Origin: Sphingomonas endophytica
GTDB taxonomy: Bacteria; Pseudomonadota; Alphaproteobacteria; Sphingomonadales; Sphingomonadaceae
Assembly (NCBI RefSeq): GCF_014199415.1
Contig: NZ_JACIJN010000009.1
Span: 124,001-188,000 of the forward strand
Direction: 5' to 3'
DNA length: 64,000 nt
In this document: in pieces, positions 8,261 to 15,986 of the stretch
Layout of the letters: every line of letters starts with the position of its first letter
Numbering within the stretch: position 1 is the first letter of the stretch
Made by a program: the position numbers and the translations under genes
Notes under the pieces: model-generated
Told to the model about the DNA's origin: nothing
Database searches by the model: none
Seen by the model: the letters and a program-made list of their open reading frames with translations, nothing else

Positions 8261-9165
8261 CCCCGTCGCGCCGCACGGTTCTGGCAGGCGCCGCCGCAGC
8301 GGCGCTGTCGTCGTCGGCGCAAGGGCAGGCGCGCGCGAGCAACGCCGCGACCTTCTCGCTCAACTACGCGCCGCACGAGGGCAGTTTCGCGAGCCGCGGC
8401 GACCGGCTGGAGCAGATCGCCTTCGCCGCCGATCAGGGCTTCCGCGCCTGGGAGGACAATGAGGCGCGCAGCCGCAGCGTCGCCGAGCAGGACGCGATGG
8501 CGAAGGCGCTGCAACGGCGCGGGATGACGATGGGCGTGTTCGTCGCGTCGATGCCGAAATGGTCGGCGTTCCGCCCGGTCTTCGGCAGCGACGACGGTGC
8601 GGAGCGCGAGGCGTTCCTCGCCGACGTCCGTGCGTCGATCGAGGTCGCCAAGCGGCTGAACGCGAAGCACATGACCGTCGTCACCGGCTTCGTCGACCAC
8701 AAGGTGCCGATCGAGATCCAGACCGGGCGGGTCATCGACCTGATGCGCCGCGCCGGCGACATCCTCGCGCCGCACGGCCTGGCACTGGTCATGGAGCCGC
8801 TCAACACGCGCACCGATCATCCCAACGTCTATATGCGCTCGTTCGCGGCCGGCTATGCGGTGGCGCGCGGCGCGAACAGCCCGGCGGTCAAGGTGCTCGC
8901 CGATTGCTATCACGAGCAGATCCAGTCGGGGAACCTGATCCGCTCGCTCGGCATGATCTGGGACGAGGTCGGCTATATCCAGTTCGGCGACAATCCCGGC
9001 CGCAAGGAGCCCGGGACCGGCGAAGTCAACTTCAACAACATCGTGCGCTTCCTGCGCGAGCGTCGCTACGGCGGCGTGATCGGCATGGAACATGGCAATT
9101 CGCAGGCGGGACGCGCGGGCGAGGAGCGGTTGATCGCCGCTTACCGCGCGATCGACGCGGCATGA
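8257..9165 (+). CDS. Tat-exported hydroxypyruvate-isomerase-like TIM-barrel protein
   Basis: The first 30 residues have a twin-arginine signal (MTPSRRTVLAGAAAAAL...). The mature part resembles the hydroxypyruvate isomerase/OtnI branch of the xylose-isomerase-like superfamily: ALVMEPLNTR, VLADCYHEQIQSGN, YIQFGDNPGRKEPGTGEVN and GVIGMEHGNS supply the Glu, Asp/His, His and Glu metal ligands. Canonical family members are cytoplasmic, so the export signal is unusual and suggests action on a periplasmic sugar. The ATG overlaps the stop codon of the MFS gene. Its exact reaction is unknown; lyase, isomerase or epimerase activity on a keto-glycoside is the best inference. Confidence 0.87.
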   Translation: MTPSRRTVLAGAAAAALSSSAQGQARASNAATFSLNYAPHEGSFASRGDRLEQIAFAADQGFRAWEDNEARSRSVAEQDAMAKALQRRGMTMGVFVASMPKWSAFRPVFGSDDGAEREAFLADVRASIEVAKRLNAKHMTVVTGFVDHKVPIEIQTGRVIDLMRRAGDILAPHGLALVMEPLNTRTDHPNVYMRSFAAGYAVARGANSPAVKVLADCYHEQIQSGNLIRSLGMIWDEVGYIQFGDNPGRKEPGTGEVNFNNIVRFLRERRYGGVIGMEHGNSQAGRAGEERLIAAYRAIDAA

Positions 9166-9199
9166 GCCGGCGCAGTATCAGCATTACGGGAGAGGGTGA

Positions 9200-9775
9200 G
9201 TGATCGACAGACGACAAGCCTTGGGCGGCATCGCCGCCATGTTCGGAGCGTCCTTGTACGCTCCACTGGCACGCGCGGCGACCGCCGCGGCGGCAAAGGG
9301 TGGCGGTATCCCCGTCATCAGCGAGGGGCCGCCCAGCGTGCAGGTGTTCACGCCGGCGCAGCGCGCGCTGATGAGCGCGCTCAGCGATCGGGTGATCCCG
9401 ACCACCGACACGCCGGGCGCGATCGCCGCCGGGGTGCCGGAATATATCGAGAAGCTGCTCGCCGACTGGTCGACCCCCGCGGATCGCGTGCCGATCATCG
9501 CCGGGCTCGACGCGATCGCGGCGCGCGCGCAGGCCGATTACAAGAAGCCCGCGGCGCAGCTCACCCCGGCCCAGCACGACGCGCTGCTGACGCTGGCGAT
9601 GGACGACAAGCTCCCCGGCGGCGCGGCGTTCTTCGGCCCGTTCCGCCAGATGGTGATCGCCGGTTATTACACCTCGGAGATCGGCATCACGCAGGAGCGC
9701 GAATATCTGCCCGTGCCCGGCAGCTATGACGGCGCCTTCCCTTATTCCAACGTCAACAAGGTCTATTCCTCATGA
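9200..9775 (+). CDS. Tat-exported small subunit of GMC dehydrogenase (gluconate 2-dehydrogenase subunit 3 family)
   Basis: This 191-residue protein begins with a twin-arginine signal, MIDRRQALGGIAAMFG, ending near LARA. The rest matches the gluconate 2-dehydrogenase subunit 3 family: FTPAQRALMSALSDRVIPTTDTPGA, DALLTLAMDDK, GAAFFGPFRQMVIAGYYTSEIG. In the characterised systems (gluconate, fructose and glucoside 3-dehydrogenases) this subunit carries the flavoprotein through the Tat pathway and supports electron transfer. The start is a GTG after AGAGGGTGA. The gene overlaps the next one by ATGA and lies one gene before the GMC large subunit, which itself has no export signal, as expected for hitchhiker export. 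Confidence 0.92.
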   Translation: MIDRRQALGGIAAMFGASLYAPLARAATAAAAKGGGIPVISEGPPSVQVFTPAQRALMSALSDRVIPTTDTPGAIAAGVPEYIEKLLADWSTPADRVPIIAGLDAIAARAQADYKKPAAQLTPAQHDALLTLAMDDKLPGGAAFFGPFRQMVIAGYYTSEIGITQEREYLPVPGSYDGAFPYSNVNKVYSS

Positions 9776-10608
9776 TCGCCAACCGTCGCAACGTCCTCGC
9801 CGGTGCGGGCGGCCTCGCCGCGCTCGGGCTGTTCGGGGTCTCGGCGCAGGCCGCGCAGCTCGGCGCGATCGGGCTCCAGCTGTATACCGTCCGCGAGCTG
9901 TTCGGGCCGGACCCGATGGGCACGCTCGAGAAGGTCGCCAAGATCGGCTATCGCGAAGTCGAATATGGCGGTGGCGGCTATGACAAGATGGACCATGCCG
10001 CACTGCGCCGCACGCAGGACCGGCTCGGGCTCAAGGCACCGTCGGTGCACGTCCCGTACGAGTGGCTGCTCGCCGATTTCAACGCCGTGGTGAAAATGGC
10101 CAAGACGCTGGGGGCCGACACGGTCATCCTGCCGTACATGAACGACCAGCATCGCAACGAGGCCGCGTGGAACACCGCGTTGAAGGACTTCAACCGGTTT
10201 GCGCGCGATCTGAAGAAGGCCGGGCTGGCGTTCGCCTATCACAACCACGATTTCGAATTCACCGTGAAGCCGGGCGGCGTGTCGCTCTACGACCGCCTGC
10301 TCAAGGAAACCGACCCGGCGCTGGTGAAGATCGAGCTCGACCTGTTCTGGGCGATCACCGCCGGACAGGATCCGGCGGCGCTGATCCGGCGGCTGGCAGG
10401 GCGCATCTACGCCTATCACGTCAAGGACAAGCGCGCCGACGGCAGCATGTGCGCGGTGGGTGAAGGCAAGATCGACTTCGGCGCGATCTTCAAGCTGAAC
10501 CGCATCGCGGGCGTGAAGCACTTCTACGTCGAGAACGACGAGTGCCCGGCCCCCTACCTGCCCGACATCACCACCAGCTTCAACACGTTGCGCAAGCTGA
10601 CGTTCTGA
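9772..10608 (+). CDS. Tat-exported sugar phosphate isomerase/epimerase-like TIM-barrel protein
   Basis: The 278-residue product has a Tat signal (MIANRRNVLAGAGGLAALGL) and a short xylose-isomerase-like TIM barrel. Ligand-type residues appear in FAYHNHDFEF (His-Asn-His), KIELDLFWAITAGQDP (Glu/Asp), YAYHVKDKRADG and FYVENDECPAP. It is the third member of this superfamily in 5 kb. ATGA coupling with the GMC small subunit and direct adjacency to the large subunit suggest it acts on the oxidised product in the periplasm, for instance by cleaving a 3-keto-glycoside by beta-elimination, as described for related proteins; this is an inference. Confidence 0.88.
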   Translation: MIANRRNVLAGAGGLAALGLFGVSAQAAQLGAIGLQLYTVRELFGPDPMGTLEKVAKIGYREVEYGGGGYDKMDHAALRRTQDRLGLKAPSVHVPYEWLLADFNAVVKMAKTLGADTVILPYMNDQHRNEAAWNTALKDFNRFARDLKKAGLAFAYHNHDFEFTVKPGGVSLYDRLLKETDPALVKIELDLFWAITAGQDPAALIRRLAGRIYAYHVKDKRADGSMCAVGEGKIDFGAIFKLNRIAGVKHFYVENDECPAPYLPDITTSFNTLRKLTF

Positions 10609-10634
10609 TCGCGCCGACGGAGAGGATTTTACAC

Positions 10635-12314
10635 ATGGCAGCGACCGATACTTTCGACGCGATCGTCATCGGCTCCGGCGTCAGCGGCGGTTTCGCCGCG
10701 AAGGAGCTGACCGAAAAGGGCCTGCGCGTCCTGATGCTCGACCGTGGCATCATGGTCGAGCATGGCGAGGGCTACCCCTATGACGGCAAGCCCGCCTATG
10801 AGGTGCCCGCGCGCAACTCGATGCCGCCCGCGGTGATGGAGAGCGATTACTTCATCACCAAGCACGGCTATGTCACGCCCAGCAACCGCAAGTTCTACAA
10901 CGACGACCGGCTGAACCCCTATGCCTATGACGAGGGCAGCAAGTTCTACTGGATCCGCCCGGCGGCGGTCGGCGGCAAGTCGCTGATCTGGGGCCGCTGG
11001 ACGTTCCGCTGGGCGCCGGAGGATTTCGAGGCCAACAAGCGCGACAACGTCGGGATCGACTGGCCGATCCGCTACGAGGACGTCGAGCCCTGGTACAAAT
11101 ATGTCGAGAATTACATCGGCGTGTCGGGCTCGCGCGAGAATTTGCCGCAGCTGCCCGACAGCGACTTCCAGCCGCCGATGCAGATGAACATCGCCGAGAA
11201 GTGGGTGAAGCCGCGGCTTGAGTCCAAGTTCCCGGGGCGCAAGCTCATCAACACGCGCCTCACCAACATGACCGAGGACAAGCCGGACCAGAACCGGACG
11301 AAGTGCCAGTATCGCAACCAGTGCGGTAACGGCTGTTCGTTCGGCGCCTATTTCTCGACCCAGGCGGTGACGCTGCCGGCGGCGCGGGCGACGGGCAAGC
11401 TGACGCTGCGCTCCGACGCGGTCGTCACCAACCTCGAATATGATGCCGCGAAGAAGCGCGTGACGGGCGTCCGTTATATCGACGCCAAGACCGGGCAGGC
11501 GCAGGTGGTGAAGGCGCGGATGGTGTTCCTGTGTGCCTCGGCGCTCGCGTCGGTGCAGATCATGATGAACTCGAAGCGTCCCGACGGGCGCAGCTGGTTC
11601 GACAGCAGCAACACGCTCGGCAAATATGTGATGGATCACATCTTCCGCGTCAGCATCGGCGGCAACATCCCCGGCATGACCGAATATATCGAGTACGGTC
11701 GTCGTCCGGGCGGCGTCTACATCCCGCGCTTCCGCAATGTCGGCGGTGACGAGGGCGTCGGATTCAAGCGCGGCTACGGCTATCAGGGTTCGGCCTATCG
11801 CTCGCCCGCCGGCCCGGTCGGCTTCGGCAAGTCGATGAAGGACGGGATGCGCAAATATGGCGACTGGCAGTTCGGGATGACCGCGTTCGGCGAGTGTCTG
11901 CCGTACGAGGACAATCGCGTCTCGCTGCATCCGACCAAGGTCGATCGCTTCGGCGTGCCGCTGATGGTGTTCAATGTCACCTTCCGCGACAACGAGCTGA
12001 AGATGATGGCCGATGCGCGCGAGCAGGGCGAGGCGATGCTGCGCGGCGCCGGGCTCACCGACGTGACGAGCCGCGAGGGCGAGCACGTTCCGGGCGATGC
12101 GATCCACGAAATGGGCGGCGCGCGCATGGGCGCCGACCCGCGCACCTCGGTGCTCAACAAGTGGAACCAGGCGCATGACGCACCGAACCTGTTCGTCACC
12201 GACGGCGCGCAGATGGCGTCGGTGGCGTGCGTCAACCCATCGCTGACCTTCATGGCGATGACCGCCCGCGCCTGCGACAATGCGGTCAAGCTGATGAAGG
12301 CCGGCACCATCTAA
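10635..12314 (+). CDS. GMC family flavoprotein oxidoreductase (glycoside dehydrogenase large subunit)
   Basis: The 559-residue protein has the N-terminal FAD-binding motif IVIGSGVSGGFAAKELTEKG, a GGKSLIWGRWTFRW region near residue 120, a cysteine-rich segment KCQYRNQCGNGCSFGA around residue 230, and the C-terminal GMC active-site region HEMGGARMGADP...NLFVTDGAQMAS...NPSLTFMAMTARA. No signal peptide is visible, consistent with co-export with the Tat-tagged small subunit. Closest characterised relatives with this subunit set oxidise sugars, including glucoside 3-dehydrogenases. A weak GGAG (GGAGAGG) lies 12 bases before the ATG. It is the last gene of the plus-strand array that starts with the cytochrome c. 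Confidence 0.93.
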   Translation: MAATDTFDAIVIGSGVSGGFAAKELTEKGLRVLMLDRGIMVEHGEGYPYDGKPAYEVPARNSMPPAVMESDYFITKHGYVTPSNRKFYNDDRLNPYAYDEGSKFYWIRPAAVGGKSLIWGRWTFRWAPEDFEANKRDNVGIDWPIRYEDVEPWYKYVENYIGVSGSRENLPQLPDSDFQPPMQMNIAEKWVKPRLESKFPGRKLINTRLTNMTEDKPDQNRTKCQYRNQCGNGCSFGAYFSTQAVTLPAARATGKLTLRSDAVVTNLEYDAAKKRVTGVRYIDAKTGQAQVVKARMVFLCASALASVQIMMNSKRPDGRSWFDSSNTLGKYVMDHIFRVSIGGNIPGMTEYIEYGRRPGGVYIPRFRNVGGDEGVGFKRGYGYQGSAYRSPAGPVGFGKSMKDGMRKYGDWQFGMTAFGECLPYEDNRVSLHPTKVDRFGVPLMVFNVTFRDNELKMMADAREQGEAMLRGAGLTDVTSREGEHVPGDAIHEMGGARMGADPRTSVLNKWNQAHDAPNLFVTDGAQMASVACVNPSLTFMAMTARACDNAVKLMKAGTI

Positions 12315-12502
12315 AGCGTTATCGGAGTGGGTTGGATCATCGGCACGGAGGTGATTTGGTGGGATGCAAGGCGAGCGGAGGGAGCGATGCCCAAGCATCG
12401 TGACCGACGAGCAACACGGCATTCCGCCAAAGGTGCCCCCCCGCGCGGCGGTCGCCCGTAGGGCGATGACGATGGTTCAACCTGCTTCGGTAACGCTCTA
12501 GG
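12313..12502. repeat. MITE-like element with ~33-bp imperfect terminal inverted repeats
   Basis: The left end (AAAGCGTTATCGGAGTGGG...) and the complement of the right end (AGAGCGTTACCGAAGCAGG...) match at about 25 of 32 positions. The element is about 190 bases, has no open frame of its own and fills the space between the GMC gene and the LacI-type regulator. Its left end touches the GMC stop codon. The interior contains GAGGGAGCGATGCCCAAGCATC, with a small internal dyad. It resembles short non-autonomous or intergenic repeats; mobility is not shown. Confidence 0.5.
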
Positions 12503-12593
12503 GCCGGGCCTTGCCGCCGCCGTCATCGCGCCGCACACGGGCGGCGCAAGCCCGCCCCATGCGGCGCGATGACGGACGGCACCGGGCTTCTGC

Positions 12594-13616
12594 ATGAGCG
12601 AGCGCCGCCGACAGGGCGTCACGATCCGCGCGGTCGCCGAGCGCGCGGGCGTTTCGGCGATGACCGTCTCCAACGTCATTAACCGCGCCGGGCGCGCCAG
12701 CCCGGCGACGGTGGCTGCGGTCCATGCCGCGGTCGCCGAATTGGGCTATGTTCCCAATGTCGTCGCGCGGCGGCTCGCGCGCGCGCGCGCCACCACGGTC
12801 GGGCTGCTCTATAGCGGGACACGCGCACCGTTCCTCGACGCGATCCTCGTCGGCGCGCTGCGCGCCACCAATGCGCGCGGGCTGCAATTGCTGCTCCACG
12901 AGGAGGCGCCCGGCACGCGCGACGCCGCCGAAGCGGCGGTACGATCACTTGCCCGCGGCGGGGCGGACGCATTGCTGCTGGTGCCGCCGTTCGCCGAATT
13001 GCTGCACGACTCGCCGATCCTGCAGGAGCTGGCGCTCCCGGTCGCGGCAATCGCAATCGGCCATGTCATGCCTGGGATCGCGACGGTGCGGATCGACAAT
13101 CGCGCGGCGATGGCGGAGCTGACCACGTTGATGATCGCGCGCAACTATCGCCGCATCGCGCTGATCGCAGGCAACCCGCGCCATTCCGACAGTGCGCCGC
13201 GGGTGCAGGGCTACCACGACGCGCTCGCCGCGCATGACATTGCCGCCGACCCGGCGCTGATGATCGCAGGCCGCTTCGACCGCAGTTCGGGCGAGGAAGC
13301 CGCGCATGCGCTGCTGACCGGCCCGGTACGGCCCGACGCAATCATGTGCAGCAACGACGACATGGCCGCGGGGGTGATTGCGGAGGCGCACCGCCACGGC
13401 CTGGTGCTGCCGCGCGACCTCGCCGTGACCGGGTTCGACGACACCACGCTGGCGGCGCGGATCTGGCCGCCGCTCACCACCGTCCGCCAGCCGGCCGAGG
13501 AAATGGCTTTCCGCGCCGCCGAGCGGCTGATCGGCACCGGCGATAGCGGCGAGGCCCCGACCGATATGATCGTGCCGCACGCGATCATCGAACGCGAGTC
13601 GACGCCGCTGCGGTGA
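12594..13616 (+). CDS. LacI family transcriptional regulator
   Basis: The 340-residue protein has the N-terminal LacI helix-turn-helix and hinge: TIRAVAERAGVSAMTVSNVINR followed by VAELGYVPNVVARRLAR, near residues 9-66. The rest is a periplasmic-binding-protein-like effector domain (TVGLLYSGTRAPFLDAI, RIALIAGNP, PDAIMCSNDDMAAGV, VTGFDDTTLAA). It probably represses the sugar-oxidation locus upstream, on the basis of position, with a sugar or ketosugar as inducer. It has its own promoter space behind the repeat element at 12313-12502. The effector is unknown. Confidence 0.92.
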   Translation: MSERRRQGVTIRAVAERAGVSAMTVSNVINRAGRASPATVAAVHAAVAELGYVPNVVARRLARARATTVGLLYSGTRAPFLDAILVGALRATNARGLQLLLHEEAPGTRDAAEAAVRSLARGGADALLLVPPFAELLHDSPILQELALPVAAIAIGHVMPGIATVRIDNRAAMAELTTLMIARNYRRIALIAGNPRHSDSAPRVQGYHDALAAHDIAADPALMIAGRFDRSSGEEAAHALLTGPVRPDAIMCSNDDMAAGVIAEAHRHGLVLPRDLAVTGFDDTTLAARIWPPLTTVRQPAEEMAFRAAERLIGTGDSGEAPTDMIVPHAIIERESTPLR

Positions 13617-13682
13617 CGACGGTCGGCTGTAGCTTATCGTCGCCCGAAATTGATTGGCGGCCTTGGCGACAGGTCGGTCAGC

Positions 13683-14180
13683 TCAAGGATGCACCCGCCC
13701 GGCGAGCACCGGATCATCGAGATCAATCGCGACGCGCTTCGACCGGTCGGCCTTGTGCTTTCCGCTTTTGGCGACGCCTTTCACCGCGTCGCCGATCAGC
13801 AGCACCGGATCGGTCGCCTCCCCCGGTCGCTCGCAACAGCTGCCCGGCGCGACCGCCTTCTGAACACCACGGACCAGCGCCACCGCCGGCCCGAGGATGT
13901 TGAAACCGACCGTGCATCCCTCCATCCGCGCCGTACATGGCGCGGTGCCGGCACGCAGCGCACCGATGCCGGTCATGTCGCGGTTGACCGGGCGCGGTCC
14001 TGGCGAGACCGCTTCATCGGGAAATGGCAGCGCCTGCGCTGGCAGTGGATCAGCACACACCACCACTTCGCTCTGTTCGCTACGGCGGACGCATGGCTCT
14101 TCAGCAACTGGCGCGAGGATCGAGCGCCGGGTCGGCACGGCCGGGGCAGCGGCCTGCAGCAGGATCGCGACAATCAGCAT
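13683..14180 (-). CDS. Exported hypothetical protein
   Basis: The 165-residue product has a short hydrophobic signal-like N terminus (MLIVAILLQAAAPAVP) and several cysteines (EEPCVRRSEQSEVVVCAD, APCTARMEGCTVG, GSCCERPG), suggesting a disulfide-containing periplasmic protein. A central hydrophobic stretch, VGFNILGPAVALVRG, is followed by a basic C terminus. I recognise no family. Codon usage matches neighbours. It is convergent with the LacI gene and followed upstream by the acidic protein gene on the same strand. Confidence 0.6.
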   Translation of the reverse strand: MLIVAILLQAAAPAVPTRRSILAPVAEEPCVRRSEQSEVVVCADPLPAQALPFPDEAVSPGPRPVNRDMTGIGALRAGTAPCTARMEGCTVGFNILGPAVALVRGVQKAVAPGSCCERPGEATDPVLLIGDAVKGVAKSGKHKADRSKRVAIDLDDPVLAGRVHP

Positions 14181-14237
14181 CGCCGCGCATCCTGCTCAGG
14201 CGAACGGGCGCGGTCAACCGACCGCTCCCGCGCCGGG

Positions 14238-14576
14238 TCAGGGACGCAGCGCCGTATCGTCGCGGTCGTCGAGTTCGTCGTCTTCGACGCTGCCGTCGTC
14301 GAACTCGGCCTGCACCTCGTCCTCCGCGACATCGCTTTCATCTGCATCGACATCGCCGTCCTGCCGCGCGACCTCGCCGTCGGTCATCACCAGCTCGTCC
14401 TCGTCCTCGGCGTCATCGTCGCTGCCGATATCGGGATCGAGGTCGACGATGATTGCGCCGTCACTGGGTCCGTCGCGGGTCGCCTCGAGGATCTCTGCGC
14501 GCTGACTCTCGTCATAGCCATCCTCGTCATAGCCGTCGTCGCCCGAGCCCTGACCGTACACTTGATGCCCGCCCAT
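14238..14576 (-). CDS. Highly acidic small hypothetical protein
   Basis: This 112-residue protein is extremely acidic: 44 of 112 residues are Asp or Glu, concentrated in residues 50-108. The N terminus is glycine/tyrosine-rich (GQGSGDDGYDEDGYDES). A strong ribosome site (GGAGG, eight bases before the ATG) fixes the start; the longer open frame upstream is antisense to the oxygenase gene. No domain is recognised. It is probably disordered and could bind metal or basic partners, but nothing in the sequence proves a role. Confidence 0.7.
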   Translation of the reverse strand: MGGHQVYGQGSGDDGYDEDGYDESQRAEILEATRDGPSDGAIIVDLDPDIGSDDDAEDEDELVMTDGEVARQDGDVDADESDVAEDEVQAEFDDGSVEDDELDDRDDTALRP

Positions 14577-14690
14577 CGCGCAGTTCCTCCAATCGTTACG
14601 CCGATCGAACGGCAGACGCACCCCGCCGGTTCCGGCGGCTGGCGTCCACTGGCGGGAGCGCTTACCTAGAGCGTTCAGAATCACGGACGA

Positions 14691-15665
14691 ATGACCATGC
14701 TCGATACTCCTGCCGCCCCCGATACGGCCGACGTTCCGACGCTCAGCCTCGCCGATCAGGCGCGCGACCCCGATGCGTTCGCCGCCGCGCTGGGCGGGTC
14801 TTTCGAGCGCTTCGGCTTCGCGATCGTCGCCGATCACGGCGTTCCGCAGCCGCTGATCGACCGCGCCTGGGCAGAGACCGCCGAGCTGTTCGCGCTGCCC
14901 GAGGAGGAGAAGCGCCGCTATCACACGCCCGGCGGCGGTGGTGCGCGTGGCTACACGCCGTTCAAGACCGAGATCGCCAAGGACGCGCGCCACGTCGATC
15001 TCAAGGAATTCTGGCACGTCGGGCGCGAGCTGCCCGAAGGGCATCGCTACGCCGCCGATATGGCCCCGAATGTCTGGCCCGAACGCCCCGCCGGTTTCCG
15101 CGACACCTTCATCGAGCTGTTCGCCGCCTTTGACCGTGCCGGCGACCGGCTGCTGGCGGCGATCGCGCGCCACCTCGGCCTCGCGCCCGACTGGTTCGAT
15201 CCGGCGGTGAAGGACGGCAATTCGGTGCTGCGCCTGCTCCATTACCCGCCGATCCCGGCGGACGCCAAGGGGGTGCGGGCCGGCGCGCATGAGGACATCA
15301 ATCTCATCACGCTGCTGCTCGGCGCCGAGGAGGCAGGGCTCGAACTGCTCGACCGCGCGACGGGCCAGTGGCTCGCGGTCAAGCCGCCCGAGGGCGCGAT
15401 GGTCGTCAACGTCGGCGACATGCTGCAGCGGCTGACCAACCACGTCCTGCCCTCGACCACGCACCGCGTCGTCAACCCGCCCCCAGAGCGCCGCGGACAC
15501 TCGCGCTACTCGATGCCGTTCTTCCTGCATCCCGCGCCCGACTTCCTGATCGAGACGCTGCCGCAGACGATCACCGCCGCGAATCCGAACCGTTATCCAG
15601 AGCCGATTACCGCGCACGGCTATCTGCACCAGCGGCTGGTCGAGATCGGGCTCATCAAGCCATGA
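14691..15665 (+). CDS. Isopenicillin-N-synthase-like 2OG-Fe(II) dioxygenase
   Basis: The 324-residue protein matches the non-heme iron, 2-oxoglutarate-dependent oxygenase family. An N-terminal DIOX_N-like region (FERFGFAIVADHGVPQPLI, LPEEEKRRYHTP) precedes the catalytic jelly roll, with the iron triad in GAHEDINLITLL (His, Asp) and STTHRVVNP (His) and the 2OG-binding arginine in GHSRYSMPFF. It is a cytoplasmic oxidase or hydroxylase of unknown substrate. Two ATGs are three codons apart at the start. It ends in an ATGA overlap with the small bactofilin-like gene. Confidence 0.92.
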   Translation: MTMLDTPAAPDTADVPTLSLADQARDPDAFAAALGGSFERFGFAIVADHGVPQPLIDRAWAETAELFALPEEEKRRYHTPGGGGARGYTPFKTEIAKDARHVDLKEFWHVGRELPEGHRYAADMAPNVWPERPAGFRDTFIELFAAFDRAGDRLLAAIARHLGLAPDWFDPAVKDGNSVLRLLHYPPIPADAKGVRAGAHEDINLITLLLGAEEAGLELLDRATGQWLAVKPPEGAMVVNVGDMLQRLTNHVLPSTTHRVVNPPPERRGHSRYSMPFFLHPAPDFLIETLPQTITAANPNRYPEPITAHGYLHQRLVEIGLIKP

Positions 15666-15904
15666 GGGAGCTGGCGGGGATCGTCAGCGGCGCGATCCGG
15701 CTCGACAGCGATGCCGACGTGTCGGGGATCGTCAGTGGCGACATCACGGTCGCGACCGGTTGCCGCGTCACGATCTCGGGCATGGTGCGCGGCGACATCA
15801 CCGCCGAACCGGGCGCGCAGGTGACGATCACCGGGATCGTCAACGGCGCGGTTCATGCCGAGGGCGCGACGGTGCATGTGACGGGCATCGTTACGCTGCC
15901 ATAA
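15662..15904 (+). CDS. Mini bactofilin-like / polymer-forming repeat protein
   Basis: The 80-residue product consists almost wholly of a 17-18-residue repeat built around G-I-V-S/N-G-x-I/V and D-I-T-x-x-x-G-x-x-V-T (GIVSGDITVATGCRVT, GMVRGDITAEPGAQVT, GIVNGAVHAEGATVHVT). This is the right-handed beta-helix pattern seen in bactofilin (polymer-forming cytoskeletal) domains, but shorter than a usual bactofilin core (about 110 residues) and without flanking tails. It is translationally coupled (ATGA) to the oxygenase gene, and is probably real for that reason. Function unknown. Confidence 0.75.
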   Translation: MRELAGIVSGAIRLDSDADVSGIVSGDITVATGCRVTISGMVRGDITAEPGAQVTITGIVNGAVHAEGATVHVTGIVTLP

Positions 15905-15979
15905 TCATTGCGCGCGCAGCGAAGCAATCCAGGGCGTCCTGATCCAGCCCTGGATTGCTTCGCTACGCTCGCAACGACG
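15905..15979. repeat. Palindromic repeat, family A (copy 1)
   Basis: About 75 bases of near-perfect inverted repeat with the core GCGAAGCAATCCAGGGC and its complement. Further copies lie at 26355-26430, 31209-31284, 40190-40265 and 59579-59653. This copy lies between convergent genes and could terminate transcription in both directions. Confidence 0.88.
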
Positions 15980-15986
15980 TGAAACT

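Noticed and set aside
10629..12422. Open frame of about 597 codons on the minus strand opposite the GMC gene
   Set aside because: Shadow of a clear flavoprotein gene; no domain and no ribosome site.
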